Shown: positions 52,208 to 60,547 of the stretch, in pieces
Position numbering within the stretch: position 1 is the first letter of the stretch
Layout: each line of letters begins with the position of its first letter
Assembly (NCBI GenBank): GCA_037968855.1
Contig: JBBKWH010000087.1
Coordinates: 1-64,000, forward strand
Reading direction: 5' to 3'
DNA length: 64,000 nt
From: JBBKWH01 sp037968855
GTDB lineage: Bacteria; Pseudomonadota; Gammaproteobacteria; Pseudomonadales; Moraxellaceae
Notes under the pieces: model-generated
Told to the model about the DNA's origin: nothing
Seen by the model: only the letters and a program-made list of their open reading frames with translations
The model's database searches: none
Program-made: the position numbers and the translations under genes

Positions 52208-54868
52208 ATGGCAGTTCGCAGGCGAATGATCGCAGTACTCGGGGCAAGTCTATTATTGCCAGAGCTATCGCACGCGCTGACGGTCGGCCGCATCAACGTC
52301 CAATCGAATCTGGGCGAACCGTTTCGTGCTGAATTGGTGGTCAGCGATCTTGGCAGCCTCAGCGCCAATGACATCAAAGCCACTTTAGCCAACGAAAGCG
52401 ACTTTACTCAACTGGGCATTAACCGCAGTGGCTATGCTGGCGCACTGAGCTTTAGCGTCCGTCCAGATGGCTCACGCGCCATTATTAGCATTCGTAGCCG
52501 CCAACCGCTTAATGATCCGTTCTTAGAGTTGGTGGTGCGCATTAGCGCAGGCAATAACGTGCGCTTGCAACAACTCACCGCCTTGATTAACCCGCCGGTC
52601 GTGCGTACCCCTGCCCAATTACCCAACTTGCCGACCGACACCAATCGAACGCCAGTGACCACACTGAACAACAACAACGTTCAACCCCGTCACAAAGAGC
52701 AAGCGCTCATTCCTATCTTGAGTGAGCCGCCACCTTTGATCGTGCCAGCCGAACCTGCTGCACCACTGATGACGCCCACTGAGCGTGCAACCGCCCCACG
52801 CTACGTGGTCAAGAGCAACGACTCGTTATGGAAAATCGCCAGCGACCTGCAAAAAGAACGTAGCGAATCCGTTGGAACATTGATGAAGCAAATTCAGCAA
52901 CTCAATAGCAATGCTTTTATCAATGGCGATGCCAGCCAACTTAAAGCAGGTGCGACCTTGGTTTTGCCCAAAGGCGAAGAACAACAAGCCAGCTTGACAC
53001 AAGATGTTGCACCGCTGGACACCCCACCACCACCGGCCATAAAACCCAAGAAAATCACCGCACCACCGGTCGCCGCGCCCACCTTAAAACGTGGTGCACT
53101 GCCCACACCAGAGATGACACTAGTTGCACCAACCCGTCAGGGTATGGCACAAGGGAATAGTACGTTGACCGGTCGCAGCTTGGGTGTACAACCCTTGTCG
53201 CGTGATCTGGCCACAAAAGTGGGCAACGCCCGCCAAAAAACCGCATCCCTCCGCCGAGAAGTGATCGAGCTGGATGCTCAAGTTACCGCCAACGACCAGA
53301 AGATCGCCATGCAAAATGCAAAACTCGCCGAGCTGGAACAACGGCTCAAAGCCCGCAAGGAAGCAAAGAAGCGCCTGATTATGAATAAAACTCCTGTTGT
53401 TGCCCTAACTGCAACTGGCTTGATGGGCGCACTGCTCAACAGCCCAGAAGCCCACGCCGCTCCAGAACAAGCCGCCCAAGCAGCAAACTCTGGTAGCGCC
53501 ATGTGGATGATTATTGTTGCTGTGATTGTCGTGGTGGGTGCCATTGCCGCATTCGTCATGAAAGGCAAGAAAAAACCCACCACGCCACCAACCGCTCAGC
53601 CCAGCGCACGCCCCGCACCAAAGCCTGCGCGTCCGGTCTCACGACCAGAGGACACTGCTGCTAAAGCGCCAGAAGCCAAGCCTGCTGAAAAACCAGCGGC
53701 TGTTGTTGCACCCGTGGCTGAGCCGGTGGTGGCCAAAGAAAAACCAATGGTCACCGAAACCGTTGACCCGATTACTGAAGCGCAAGCCTTTATTTCGCGT
53801 GAACGCTATCCACAAGCAGTCGGCCTATTGACCAAAGCGATTGCCGTCGAGCCAAAGCGCAGTGACTTACTACTGCTGTTGCTGGACGTCTACGCCCGTC
53901 AAGATGACGTTACTGCGTTTGAAATTGAACTGGTCAAGCTTGAAGCCTTAAATGACGCCGATGCGATTCGCTTGGCACATCAACTACGCGCCGATCTAAC
54001 GCCGATTGCCGAAGAATCATCGTCAGAGGATCTGCTGACTTTTACACCATCTACTCCTGCTGCACCGGTAGAAGAAAAAGCACCAACCACGCCGCCAATT
54101 GATCACCAACCGCTCGACTTTAGCCTCGAAAAACCGATCAATGACGGGACCAGCCCTGCGCTAGAGTTAGATCAAAATGACGACCGCGCATTTACACTCG
54201 ACACTGCTGACACAGTAGAGCCGGTCGCAAAAGTCGAACCCGTCAGCACAGACAATCTTGATGCCCTTGCTGAGCTAGAAGACGAGTTCCGCACCAGTGG
54301 TATTCGTCCGGCACTAGATTTGTCTGAAGAACCGCTCACAGCGCTTGATCTTGAGCTACCAGCAGCACCAGCGCCAACCAGCACTGACGATGAGCCAGCC
54401 AAACTCGATTTTGATATTGATGGCTCATTTGATTTGGCTGATGATGCACCAGCACTCAAGTCAGGTACACCAGATAATCTGTCGGCAGGTTTTGATGATC
54501 TTGACTTTAGCTTGCCCTCTGACGAGCAACTTAAGCCAGTTCCCAACACCGAAGCACTGTCGATTGAACAGCTAGAAGCCGCCAGCAGCAATGCCGCGAT
54601 GGATAGTCAAGCAGATCATTTTGATGCCATGCTAGACCAACCAAGCACCGACGTTTCATCGGATGGTAGCTTGAGTGGTCAATTGGCTTCGGAATTCTCA
54701 TTCTTAAATGAGCAAGATGATCAGCAAGTCAATCTAGACTTGGCCCGTAGCTATGCCGACTTAGGCGAGCTACAAAGCGCCCGTGAACTGCTGGACGATG
54801 TTGTTGCCCATGGCAATACAGCTCAGCAAGATGATGCGCGCGACTTATTGTCCAAACTCGCCAGCTAA
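52208..54868 (+). CDS. fimV: FimV-like pilus assembly / polar hub protein
   Basis: FimV organises the cell pole and supports type IV pilus assembly and twitching. From the ATG at 52208 (AGGATC upstream) there are 886 residues in the normal domain order. These are a signal peptide, the FimV N-domain (LTVGRINVQSNLGEPFRAEL), a periplasmic LysM (RYVVKSNDSLWKIASDLQ), and a coiled coil. A membrane helix (MWMIIVAVIVVVGAIAAFVM), TPR-like repeats, a long acidic region and the conserved C-terminal FimV domain (LDLARSYADLGELQSARELL) complete it. Oddly, between the coiled coil and the membrane helix lies MNKTPVVALTATGLMGALLN...AHA, which looks like a second signal peptide. Confidence 0.93.
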   Translation: MAVRRRMIAVLGASLLLPELSHALTVGRINVQSNLGEPFRAELVVSDLGSLSANDIKATLANESDFTQLGINRSGYAGALSFSVRPDGSRAIISIRSRQPLNDPFLELVVRISAGNNVRLQQLTALINPPVVRTPAQLPNLPTDTNRTPVTTLNNNNVQPRHKEQALIPILSEPPPLIVPAEPAAPLMTPTERATAPRYVVKSNDSLWKIASDLQKERSESVGTLMKQIQQLNSNAFINGDASQLKAGATLVLPKGEEQQASLTQDVAPLDTPPPPAIKPKKITAPPVAAPTLKRGALPTPEMTLVAPTRQGMAQGNSTLTGRSLGVQPLSRDLATKVGNARQKTASLRREVIELDAQVTANDQKIAMQNAKLAELEQRLKARKEAKKRLIMNKTPVVALTATGLMGALLNSPEAHAAPEQAAQAANSGSAMWMIIVAVIVVVGAIAAFVMKGKKKPTTPPTAQPSARPAPKPARPVSRPEDTAAKAPEAKPAEKPAAVVAPVAEPVVAKEKPMVTETVDPITEAQAFISRERYPQAVGLLTKAIAVEPKRSDLLLLLLDVYARQDDVTAFEIELVKLEALNDADAIRLAHQLRADLTPIAEESSSEDLLTFTPSTPAAPVEEKAPTTPPIDHQPLDFSLEKPINDGTSPALELDQNDDRAFTLDTADTVEPVAKVEPVSTDNLDALAELEDEFRTSGIRPALDLSEEPLTALDLELPAAPAPTSTDDEPAKLDFDIDGSFDLADDAPALKSGTPDNLSAGFDDLDFSLPSDEQLKPVPNTEALSIEQLEAASSNAAMDSQADHFDAMLDQPSTDVSSDGSLSGQLASEFSFLNEQDDQQVNLDLARSYADLGELQSARELLDDVVAHGNTAQQDDARDLLSKLAS

Positions 54869-54893
54869 TCTGATCGAGTGATCCACGTATCAG

Positions 54894-54927
54894 CAGGCGA
54901 CTTTGGTCGCCTGTTTTTTATTTTATT
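54894..54927 (+). terminator. Terminator of fimV
   Basis: CAGGCGAC (54894-54901) pairs with GTCGCCTG (54906-54913) over TTTG, followed by TTTTTTATTTTATT. Confidence 0.93.
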
Positions 54928-54957
54928 GGATAATGTTTTTGAGGAGTGTTGGGCAAG

Positions 54958-56037
54958 ATGCCTTTTTCAGCACATACCAGTCGTAGCACTTACGGACTGA
55001 TCTATTGTGGTGGCACGTTTGGCTGTGTCGGCCAGCCGCTTGCACCGATGTCTGCCGAGCATTTTTTGCCTCATCTACAGCCTATTTTGTCTGAGCGACA
55101 AGATGCAACATGGCAGGTCCAGTCATTAACCACCCTTAAAGACAGCAGCCAAGTCGAACCCTGTGATTGGCTCGACTTACTGCATCTGATTGTGTCGATG
55201 TATCAATCTGGTATTCGGCAGATCATCGTGATCCATGGCACCGACACACTGGCCTACACTGCCTGTTTTTTGGCCGAAGCATTGGTCGGTAGTGATTTAA
55301 ATGTGGTGGTCACGGGTAGCCAGCTTCCGTTACTGCATGCCACAACACATGTTTTAGATCCTCATAGTGATGCCATTGATAACTTAACGGTTGCCTGCGC
55401 TGCACTGCATCAACAGCGTGCCGGTGTGCGCGTGGCATTTAATGGCGAAAGCTGGCATGCGCAGACCGTGCAAAAGGTACATAGCCGTGACCTCTCGGCC
55501 TTTGCTGGTCATTCACGCGCGGGATATCCTGCGGCCAGCTATCAGCAACTCTCCGACCGACAACGGCTACATTGGTTGGCAGACATGGATCAACGCCTGA
55601 TCCATCTAGCCACCCAGCTTGGGCAAAGCCGTATTTCGGTCTATCATGCCGTGCCACAGCCGCTCGACCATAGTGCAAGACAACTTGAGCTGCTGCTGAG
55701 TGATCCACATGATGGCTTAATCTTGCTCGGCTATGGCTTGGGCAACTTTCCTGATCACCCACAGATTCGTGCTTTGCTTAAGCGTGCGCATCAGCAAGGC
55801 ACGTTGGTGGTGTTATCCACCCAAGTGCCGTATGGCGGCACAGAATCACGCTATGCCGCTGGTGATTGGCTGTCTAGCATGGGTGTTCTGCCCTCGGCGC
55901 GGCTGACCCTCTCGGCGATTTATGCGCGCTTGGTCTGGCTGTGTGCCACCCGCGATACCCCTGCCGAACGGCGGCGGCGCTGGAGCACCTGTTTAAACGA
56001 TACGCGAACCACTGCCCGTGATCAGCTACTCGACTAA
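54958..56037 (+). CDS. L-asparaginase family protein
   Basis: Asparaginases of this fold hydrolyse asparagine (or glutamine) to aspartate and ammonia. The first catalytic Thr is in YCGGTFGCVG, and the second motif HGTDTLAYTA holds the Thr-Asp pair. The C-domain substrate loop STQVPYGGTESRYAAG is also present. There is no signal peptide, so the enzyme should be cytoplasmic (type I). The ATG at 54958 has GAGGAG 12 bases upstream, while a GTG at 54946 is too close to it. The usual GGTIG is GGTFG here. Ammonia release would complement the urease nearby, which is coincidental as far as sequence shows. Confidence 0.85.
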   Translation: MPFSAHTSRSTYGLIYCGGTFGCVGQPLAPMSAEHFLPHLQPILSERQDATWQVQSLTTLKDSSQVEPCDWLDLLHLIVSMYQSGIRQIIVIHGTDTLAYTACFLAEALVGSDLNVVVTGSQLPLLHATTHVLDPHSDAIDNLTVACAALHQQRAGVRVAFNGESWHAQTVQKVHSRDLSAFAGHSRAGYPAASYQQLSDRQRLHWLADMDQRLIHLATQLGQSRISVYHAVPQPLDHSARQLELLLSDPHDGLILLGYGLGNFPDHPQIRALLKRAHQQGTLVVLSTQVPYGGTESRYAAGDWLSSMGVLPSARLTLSAIYARLVWLCATRDTPAERRRRWSTCLNDTRTTARDQLLD

Positions 56038-56112
56038 TCACGGATCAACACAACGCAACGCTTTTGGCTGTGGATCTTTTTAGCAGCCTTTGGAAAGGAG
56101 TCACCCTAGACC

Positions 56113-56904
56113 ATGCAACGTTGGGCCTTAGGCATCGAATTTTCGGGTAGACATTATCGCGGCTGGCAAACCCAGCAAGCAGGCATACCCAGCGTACAGC
56201 ACACTTTGGAACAAGCCTTATCCAAAGTCGCTAATCATCCGGTGATCGTGCATGCGGCGGGTCGTACCGATGCAGGCGTACATGCCAGCAATATGATCGT
56301 GCATTTTGATACCGAGGCGATTCGTGCCGAACGCGGCTGGGTCATGGGCACCAATACTCTATTACCAGATGATATTGCCGTGCGCTGGATCAAGCCGATG
56401 CCAGACACGTTTCATGCGCGCTTTAAAGCCTGTGCCCGTCGTTATCGCTATGTGATCCTCAATCAACCCTTTCGACCTGCGCTGATGTCTGGTCAAGTGA
56501 CTCACGTCTACCACACACTCAATGTGGCCAACATGCAAGCCGCCGCCGCCAAATTGGTTGGCACGCATGACTTCACCAGCTTTCGAGCGGTCGCCTGTCA
56601 ATCCAACCAGCCGGTTCGACAGGTTAGCCACTGCGAACTAATTCAGCATGGCCAGCTATTGGTGCTGGATATTCAAGCCAATGGTTTTTTGCATCACATG
56701 GTTCGTAATATTGTCGGCTCGCTGATTGATGTCGGCACTGGCGAACAACCCGTGGAATGGTTTGATCATCTGCTACAGGTCAAAGATCGCAAACAAGCCG
56801 GCATTACCGCACCGCCCGATGGACTGTATTTTATTAATGCCTATTATCCAGACCAGTTTGAACTTCCAGAAATCTCACTCGGCCCTGTGTGGCTGAACCT
56901 ATAA
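56113..56904 (+). CDS. truA: tRNA pseudouridine(38-40) synthase
   Basis: TruA converts uridines 38-40 in the anticodon arm of many tRNAs to pseudouridine. The 263-residue product has the catalytic Asp53 in AGRTDAGVHA, then RRYRYVILN and FLHHMVRNIVGSLIDVG, all TruA signatures. A strong GGAAAGGAG lies upstream of the ATG at 56113. It is separated by 75 bases from the asparaginase gene and is probably co-transcribed with it. Confidence 0.97.
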   Translation: MQRWALGIEFSGRHYRGWQTQQAGIPSVQHTLEQALSKVANHPVIVHAAGRTDAGVHASNMIVHFDTEAIRAERGWVMGTNTLLPDDIAVRWIKPMPDTFHARFKACARRYRYVILNQPFRPALMSGQVTHVYHTLNVANMQAAAAKLVGTHDFTSFRAVACQSNQPVRQVSHCELIQHGQLLVLDIQANGFLHHMVRNIVGSLIDVGTGEQPVEWFDHLLQVKDRKQAGITAPPDGLYFINAYYPDQFELPEISLGPVWLNL

Positions 56905-56923
56905 CCACCTCAACGCACACGCA

Positions 56924-57100
56924 TTAATGCGACAGATTCACCACCAGCACATGCGCGACATACATCAACGCCACCACCAACGCGCTGTGTTGGCCTGCCT
57001 TTGTCCACGATTTTTTCTTGGTCAGCACGCCTAAACCGGCTAACAATAAAGCCGCCACAAACACCACCTTATAGACCAACAACATATACGCCCCCACCAT
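56924..57100 (-). CDS. Small two-helix membrane protein, 58 residues
   Basis: This reading frame is below common length cut-offs. It encodes two hydrophobic segments (MLLVYKVVFVAALLLAGLGV and SALVVALMYVAHVLVVNLS) separated by a basic loop (LTKKKSWTKAGQ), a coherent hairpin membrane protein. The inner ATG at 57085 has GTGGGGGC six bases upstream and may be the real start, giving 53 residues. It lies convergent to truA, immediately after the AraC-gene terminator, so it would need a promoter inside or above that terminator. No family is recognised. Confidence 0.5.
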   Translation of the reverse strand: MVGAYMLLVYKVVFVAALLLAGLGVLTKKKSWTKAGQHSALVVALMYVAHVLVVNLSH

Positions 57101-57115
57101 GCCACAACATCATGC

Positions 57116-57145
57116 AAAAAAAACAGGGCGACTGACTGCGCCCTG
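57116..57145 (-). terminator. Terminator of the AraC-family gene
   Basis: On the minus strand CAGGGCG (57145-57139) pairs with CGCCCTG (57130-57124) over an 8-base loop and is followed by eight T. It is 24 bases after the gene's stop. Confidence 0.9.
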
Positions 57146-57169
57146 CTGATGGATTTGGCTGATCAAAGA

Positions 57170-58180
57170 CTAACGCTGCTTACGCTTACGATACTCAACC
57201 GGCGTCTCATTGGTCCAGCGCTTAAATGCCCGATAAAAGGTACTTGGCTCAGAAAATCCGGTCAAATACACAATCCGCTCGACACTCTCGTGGGTTTGCG
57301 ACAACAAGCGCTTGGCCAGCCGACAGCGATAATCCGACAAGATTTGCTGAAAACTGGTATCCGCCTCAGACAACTGGGTCCGTAAGCGGCGGGCAGGCAT
57401 TTTGAGTCGATTCGCCACGGTCTCAAGCGAGGTATCACCACTTTCTAATGTTGCCCCAATCGCCCGACGTACCTCGGCAACCAAGTCAAAACGCGCCAAC
57501 TCTTGCAGCTTCTCTAACGCCAATTGCTCGTGTAAGCGCAGCAACTCTGGCTCGGATTGCCACAACGGATGATCCAAAATTGAACGATCAAAGTACAAGC
57601 GGGTTTCAGCCTGTCCCATAACGACCGGACAACCATACGCACGTTGATACTCTTCTGGCGTCGCACCCTCTGGATAGTCCAACTCGATACAAATTGGCTG
57701 AAAACGCCCCTCGGTGACAAAGCGAAAAAATCGCAACACGCCCATGAGCAAACATTCGGTAAAATGGCGCAACACACTTAAATCAGAATACTGCGCAGGG
57801 CCATTGGTCAAATAGCACTGATCCCCGTCAATCACCAAGTTGGCATGCAGCGCATCACTGACCAAACGCTGATAGGCCAAAGCCCGATCCAAGCCCCCGC
57901 CAAACGACGTACTACTCATAAACAAGTATTCAATCACTTGTCCACGATATAGTGGCAAATGCTCGCCTAAATGTAGACCAACATCCGCGTCCCCGCTGAG
58001 ATCTTCGGCAGCGTGCCAAAATGCGACTTGGGCATACAATGGTGTCCTTGCGCTGGTTTCGACCTGCGCCATTGCCACGCCAGCTCGACCCAAAATTTCC
58101 TCAGTCGGCAAACCTGCTCGACGCATGGCCTGATAGACCAAGCGAAAAAGAATGGCGGCATCCGTTAGCTCACCAGTCAT
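57170..58180 (-). CDS. AraC-family regulator with arabinose-binding-type N-domain
   Basis: The 336-residue regulator resembles OruR/ArgR-type AraC proteins. Residues about 5-200 match the N-terminal PF12625-like domain (YRGQVIEYLFMSSTSFGGGL, AYQRLVSDALHANL). The C-terminal double HTH has SLETVANRLKMPARRLRTQL and the family signature IVYLTGFSEPSTFYRAFKRW. The ATG at 58180 was chosen for family length, because the frame to 58375 adds about 65 Cys-rich residues that overlap the divergent promoter. The target is unknown; the divergent lipoprotein gene is a candidate. Confidence 0.88.
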   Translation of the reverse strand: MTGELTDAAILFRLVYQAMRRAGLPTEEILGRAGVAMAQVETSARTPLYAQVAFWHAAEDLSGDADVGLHLGEHLPLYRGQVIEYLFMSSTSFGGGLDRALAYQRLVSDALHANLVIDGDQCYLTNGPAQYSDLSVLRHFTECLLMGVLRFFRFVTEGRFQPICIELDYPEGATPEEYQRAYGCPVVMGQAETRLYFDRSILDHPLWQSEPELLRLHEQLALEKLQELARFDLVAEVRRAIGATLESGDTSLETVANRLKMPARRLRTQLSEADTSFQQILSDYRCRLAKRLLSQTHESVERIVYLTGFSEPSTFYRAFKRWTNETPVEYRKRKQR

Positions 58181-58313
58181 GACCACACCCCATAGACAAA
58201 GTCGATCAATACGATTGGCTACCATGCCAGATTCAGCATTTATTGGCAAAAAAAACGTGCTGCAAATCGTCAAAAAACAGCGTGATGTATCACAATCACT
58301 ACCCGAATATGAC

Positions 58314-58342
58314 TTGAGCGCAATCAAACGGAGTCTTACACT
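58314..58342 (+). promoter_or_regulatory. Candidate sigma-70 promoter of the lipoprotein at 58376
   Basis: TTGAGC (58314-58319) and TACACT (58337-58342) are 17 bases apart. They lie 34 bases before the ATG, in the divergent region with the AraC-family gene. Confidence 0.5.
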
Positions 58343-58375
58343 GAATTTAACGACTCGATCTTTTTGGAATAACAC

Positions 58376-58822
58376 ATGAAGCGCGCCTTACAACTCACCA
58401 GTTTGATTGGTCTTGCTGCTCTATTTTCTGGTTGCCAACATCTGCACCTCACGCCATCTGCCAGTCAAACCAGCGTAGCTCCCACAACATCAACCGAACA
58501 ATCGGCCAGCACACCTACCAAAAAACCCATATTTAACCTTGGTAGTGCTTTACCTTGGAGCAAAAGCGCCGAATCACTGCATGACTATCAAGCCAAATGC
58601 TTGGCCAAAAGCAGACTACACCAGCCACAACTGTCGGGTAATTTGATCAATACCCCACGTTATGCCTTGGTCACGCTACAACGCGCATCCAATATTATGA
58701 CCGGTGGCGAGCTGTGCATTGTCAACAAAATCACCCATAGCGTTGAAATCACCGCGATCGACAATCTGGAATATATTCCACATGCCAACGTCGGCAAAAA
58801 CAGCCTAGCCGCTGCGCAGTAA
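58376..58822 (+). CDS. Small lipoprotein, unknown function
   Basis: The 148-residue product has lipobox LFSGC with lipidated Cys20, a Ser/Thr/Pro linker of about 40 residues and a C-terminal domain of about 80 residues. That domain contains two Cys (AKCLAKS and GELCIVNK) that could form a disulfide. No named family is recognised. It diverges from the AraC-family gene. A small hairpin, AACAGG-AGAACCG-CCTGTT (58901-58919), lies downstream. Confidence 0.7.
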   Translation: MKRALQLTSLIGLAALFSGCQHLHLTPSASQTSVAPTTSTEQSASTPTKKPIFNLGSALPWSKSAESLHDYQAKCLAKSRLHQPQLSGNLINTPRYALVTLQRASNIMTGGELCIVNKITHSVEITAIDNLEYIPHANVGKNSLAAAQ

Positions 58823-58925
58823 TCAGCAACAAACTGGCACATATTGAACAAATCGGCTGATCGGCTGTGGCATCGACAGCCGTCTTAGGCTCTACAAAAT
58901 AACAGGAGAACCGCCTGTTGCTTTC

Positions 58926-58954
58926 TTGATCTGTCCTTGACAACTGTATATAAT
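58926..58954 (+). promoter_or_regulatory. Promoter of infA
   Basis: TTGATC (58926-58931) and a perfect TATAAT (58949-58954) are separated by 17 bases. They give a short leader of about 24 bases before the ATG of infA. A nearby TTGACA at 58937 is at the wrong distance. Confidence 0.7.
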
Positions 58955-58984
58955 ATGTGCCTTTCCTATTTCACTGGGTAGGCT

Positions 58985-59206
58985 ATGGCCAACAAAGAAG
59001 AACTCATTGAGTTCGAGGGCGTCGTCACCGAGACGTTGCCAAACACCATGTTTCGTGTCCGTTTAGAAAACGGTCATGAAGTGATTGCACACATTTCTGG
59101 CAAGATGCGTAAGCACTATATCCGGATCTTGACTGGTGACAGCGTAAAGGTCGAAATGACCCCATACGATCTGTCCAAAGGTCGCATCACTTACCGCGCT
59201 CGCTAA
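58985..59206 (+). CDS. infA: Translation initiation factor IF-1
   Basis: IF-1 binds the 30S A site and helps select the initiator tRNA. The 73-residue product is a single OB fold: FEGVVTETLPNTMFRVRLEN, HISGKMRKHYIRILTGD and a basic end, GRITYRAR. It is a single-gene unit with its own promoter and terminator. Confidence 0.98.
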   Translation: MANKEELIEFEGVVTETLPNTMFRVRLENGHEVIAHISGKMRKHYIRILTGDSVKVEMTPYDLSKGRITYRAR

Positions 59207-59219
59207 GCGAATCGCGTTG

Positions 59220-59247
59220 AAAAAAGCCGCACTATTGCGGCTTTTTT
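59220..59247. terminator. Terminator of infA, bidirectional with ureJ
   Basis: AGCCGCA (59225-59231) pairs with TGCGGCT (59236-59242), flanked by A6 and T6. It lies between infA and the convergent urease cluster. Confidence 0.9.
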
Positions 59248-59276
59248 ACGTTTTTTGATCTTGGCTTAAAGCACTT

Positions 59277-59864
59277 TTAGCCCAAGCAGGCAGCAGCGAC
59301 GCCAACCGCCACCACACGCGGCGACCATTTGACCCATACTTGCTGACGCAAAGCCTGACCAATTGCCGTACCTGCCATATACAATACAGACATACTGATC
59401 AACATACCCGCAGCAAAGGCCCATGGATTGAGTGCTGCAGGAATCTCTGCCCCATGCGCCATGCCATGAAAACCACCGAGCACGCCCAATAACGCCAGTA
59501 CAGCAGGCCGCGATTGCTGCCACAACGCCACGGCCAACAATAGCAACGACGCCACAATCCCTACCTCAGCCCCCGCCTTCATCAATGACAGATTGGCCAT
59601 CACAGCCGATACCGCCAAGGCAAAGCCCACACCGAGCGAGGCCAGCAATCCCAATAGCCCCAAGCCTTTACCATGCTGTTGTGCTTTTGCCATTAACAAA
59701 CCAAGACCCAAGGCCATCATCAAATGATCAAGACCACCGAATGGATGCAGCAGACCTTGTAGCAAGGCTGATCCGTGTCCGTCATGACCGGTATGGGCCA
59801 ATGCAGCGCTTGACGCCAATACAGCCAGCATCGGTACCAATGTCATCCGCATCATCGTTGACAT
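59277..59864 (-). CDS. ureJ: HupE/UreJ nickel permease
   Basis: This is a membrane protein of about 195 residues that brings nickel to urease. A signal-like N-terminus ends at SSAALA, followed by HTGHDGHG, probably nickel-binding. The HupE/UreJ motif HPFGGLDHLMMALGLG comes next, and FHGMAHGAEIPA is the second conserved metal region. About six helices are seen. Three ATGs lie close together. The one at 59864 has GGAGG at normal spacing, while 59870 touches it. A run of nine G (59874-59882 on this strand) lies just upstream. It is the last gene of the urease cluster. Confidence 0.9.
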   Translation of the reverse strand: MSTMMRMTLVPMLAVLASSAALAHTGHDGHGSALLQGLLHPFGGLDHLMMALGLGLLMAKAQQHGKGLGLLGLLASLGVGFALAVSAVMANLSLMKAGAEVGIVASLLLLAVALWQQSRPAVLALLGVLGGFHGMAHGAEIPAALNPWAFAAGMLISMSVLYMAGTAIGQALRQQVWVKWSPRVVAVGVAAACLG

Positions 59865-59887
59865 GTTCATCCTCCCCCCCCCTCGCG

Positions 59888-60502
59888 TTAAACCGTTAAT
59901 AAGCCTTGTTTTTCAATAAAGGCAATAATCTCGGCCAAGCCATCACCGGTTTTCATATTGCTAAACAAGAAGGGCCGCTCGCCACGCATGCGCTTGGCAT
60001 CTTGCGCCATCACCTCAAGCGATGCGCCAACCATTGGGGCAAGATCAGTCTTGTTGATAATCAACAAATCCGACTTGGTAATACCCGGCCCACCTTTACG
60101 CGGAATTTTTTCGCCAGCGGCCACGTCGATCACATACAAGGTCAAGTCCGACAACTCTGGGCTAAAAGTTGCCGCCAAGTTATCGCCACCACTTTCGATC
60201 AAGATTAACTGTAGACCGTCAAATGCTTGATTTAAATCTGCAATCGCGGCCAAGTTAATCGAGGCATCCTCACGGATCGCGGTATGCGGACAACCGCCGG
60301 TTTCAACACCAATAATCCGATCCGGCGACATGGCCTCATTGCGGGTCAAAAAATTAGCATCTTCTTTGGTGTAAATGTCATTGGTCACCACCGCCATGTT
60401 GTAACGCTCACGCAGCGCACGACATAGATTTAAGGTTAAGGCAGTTTTGCCAGACCCCACAGGGCCACCAATTCCAACGCGTAACGGCGAACGCTCAGTC
60501 AT
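59888..60502 (-). CDS. ureG: Urease accessory GTPase UreG
   Basis: UreG hydrolyses GTP to deliver nickel to apo-urease in complex with UreD-UreF. The P-loop GGPVGSGKT is at residues 12-20. The nickel-binding Cys-Pro-His is in VETGGCPHTAIRED, and the guanine-specificity motif is in LLIINKTDLAP. The length of 204 is standard. It lies 45 bases after ureF and 17 before ureJ. Confidence 0.97.
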   Translation of the reverse strand: MTERSPLRVGIGGPVGSGKTALTLNLCRALRERYNMAVVTNDIYTKEDANFLTRNEAMSPDRIIGVETGGCPHTAIREDASINLAAIADLNQAFDGLQLILIESGGDNLAATFSPELSDLTLYVIDVAAGEKIPRKGGPGITKSDLLIINKTDLAPMVGASLEVMAQDAKRMRGERPFLFSNMKTGDGLAEIIAFIEKQGLLTV

Positions 60503-60547
60503 CTCTTATCCTTTGATTACATCAACAAAAATCACAGTCCAACATCT

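Noticed and set aside
58937..58954. TTGACA with TATAAT before infA as one promoter
   Set aside because: The two boxes are only six bases apart. TTGATC at 58926 has the correct 17-base spacing.
58823..58984. Small RNA gene between the lipoprotein and infA
   Set aside because: Two small hairpins (GGCTGT...ACAGCC and AACAGG...CCTGTT) are present, but with no separate promoter they are better explained as the lipoprotein 3' end.
59432..59899. 155-codon plus-strand frame rich in Pro and Ser
   Set aside because: It is antisense to ureJ and has no domain pattern.
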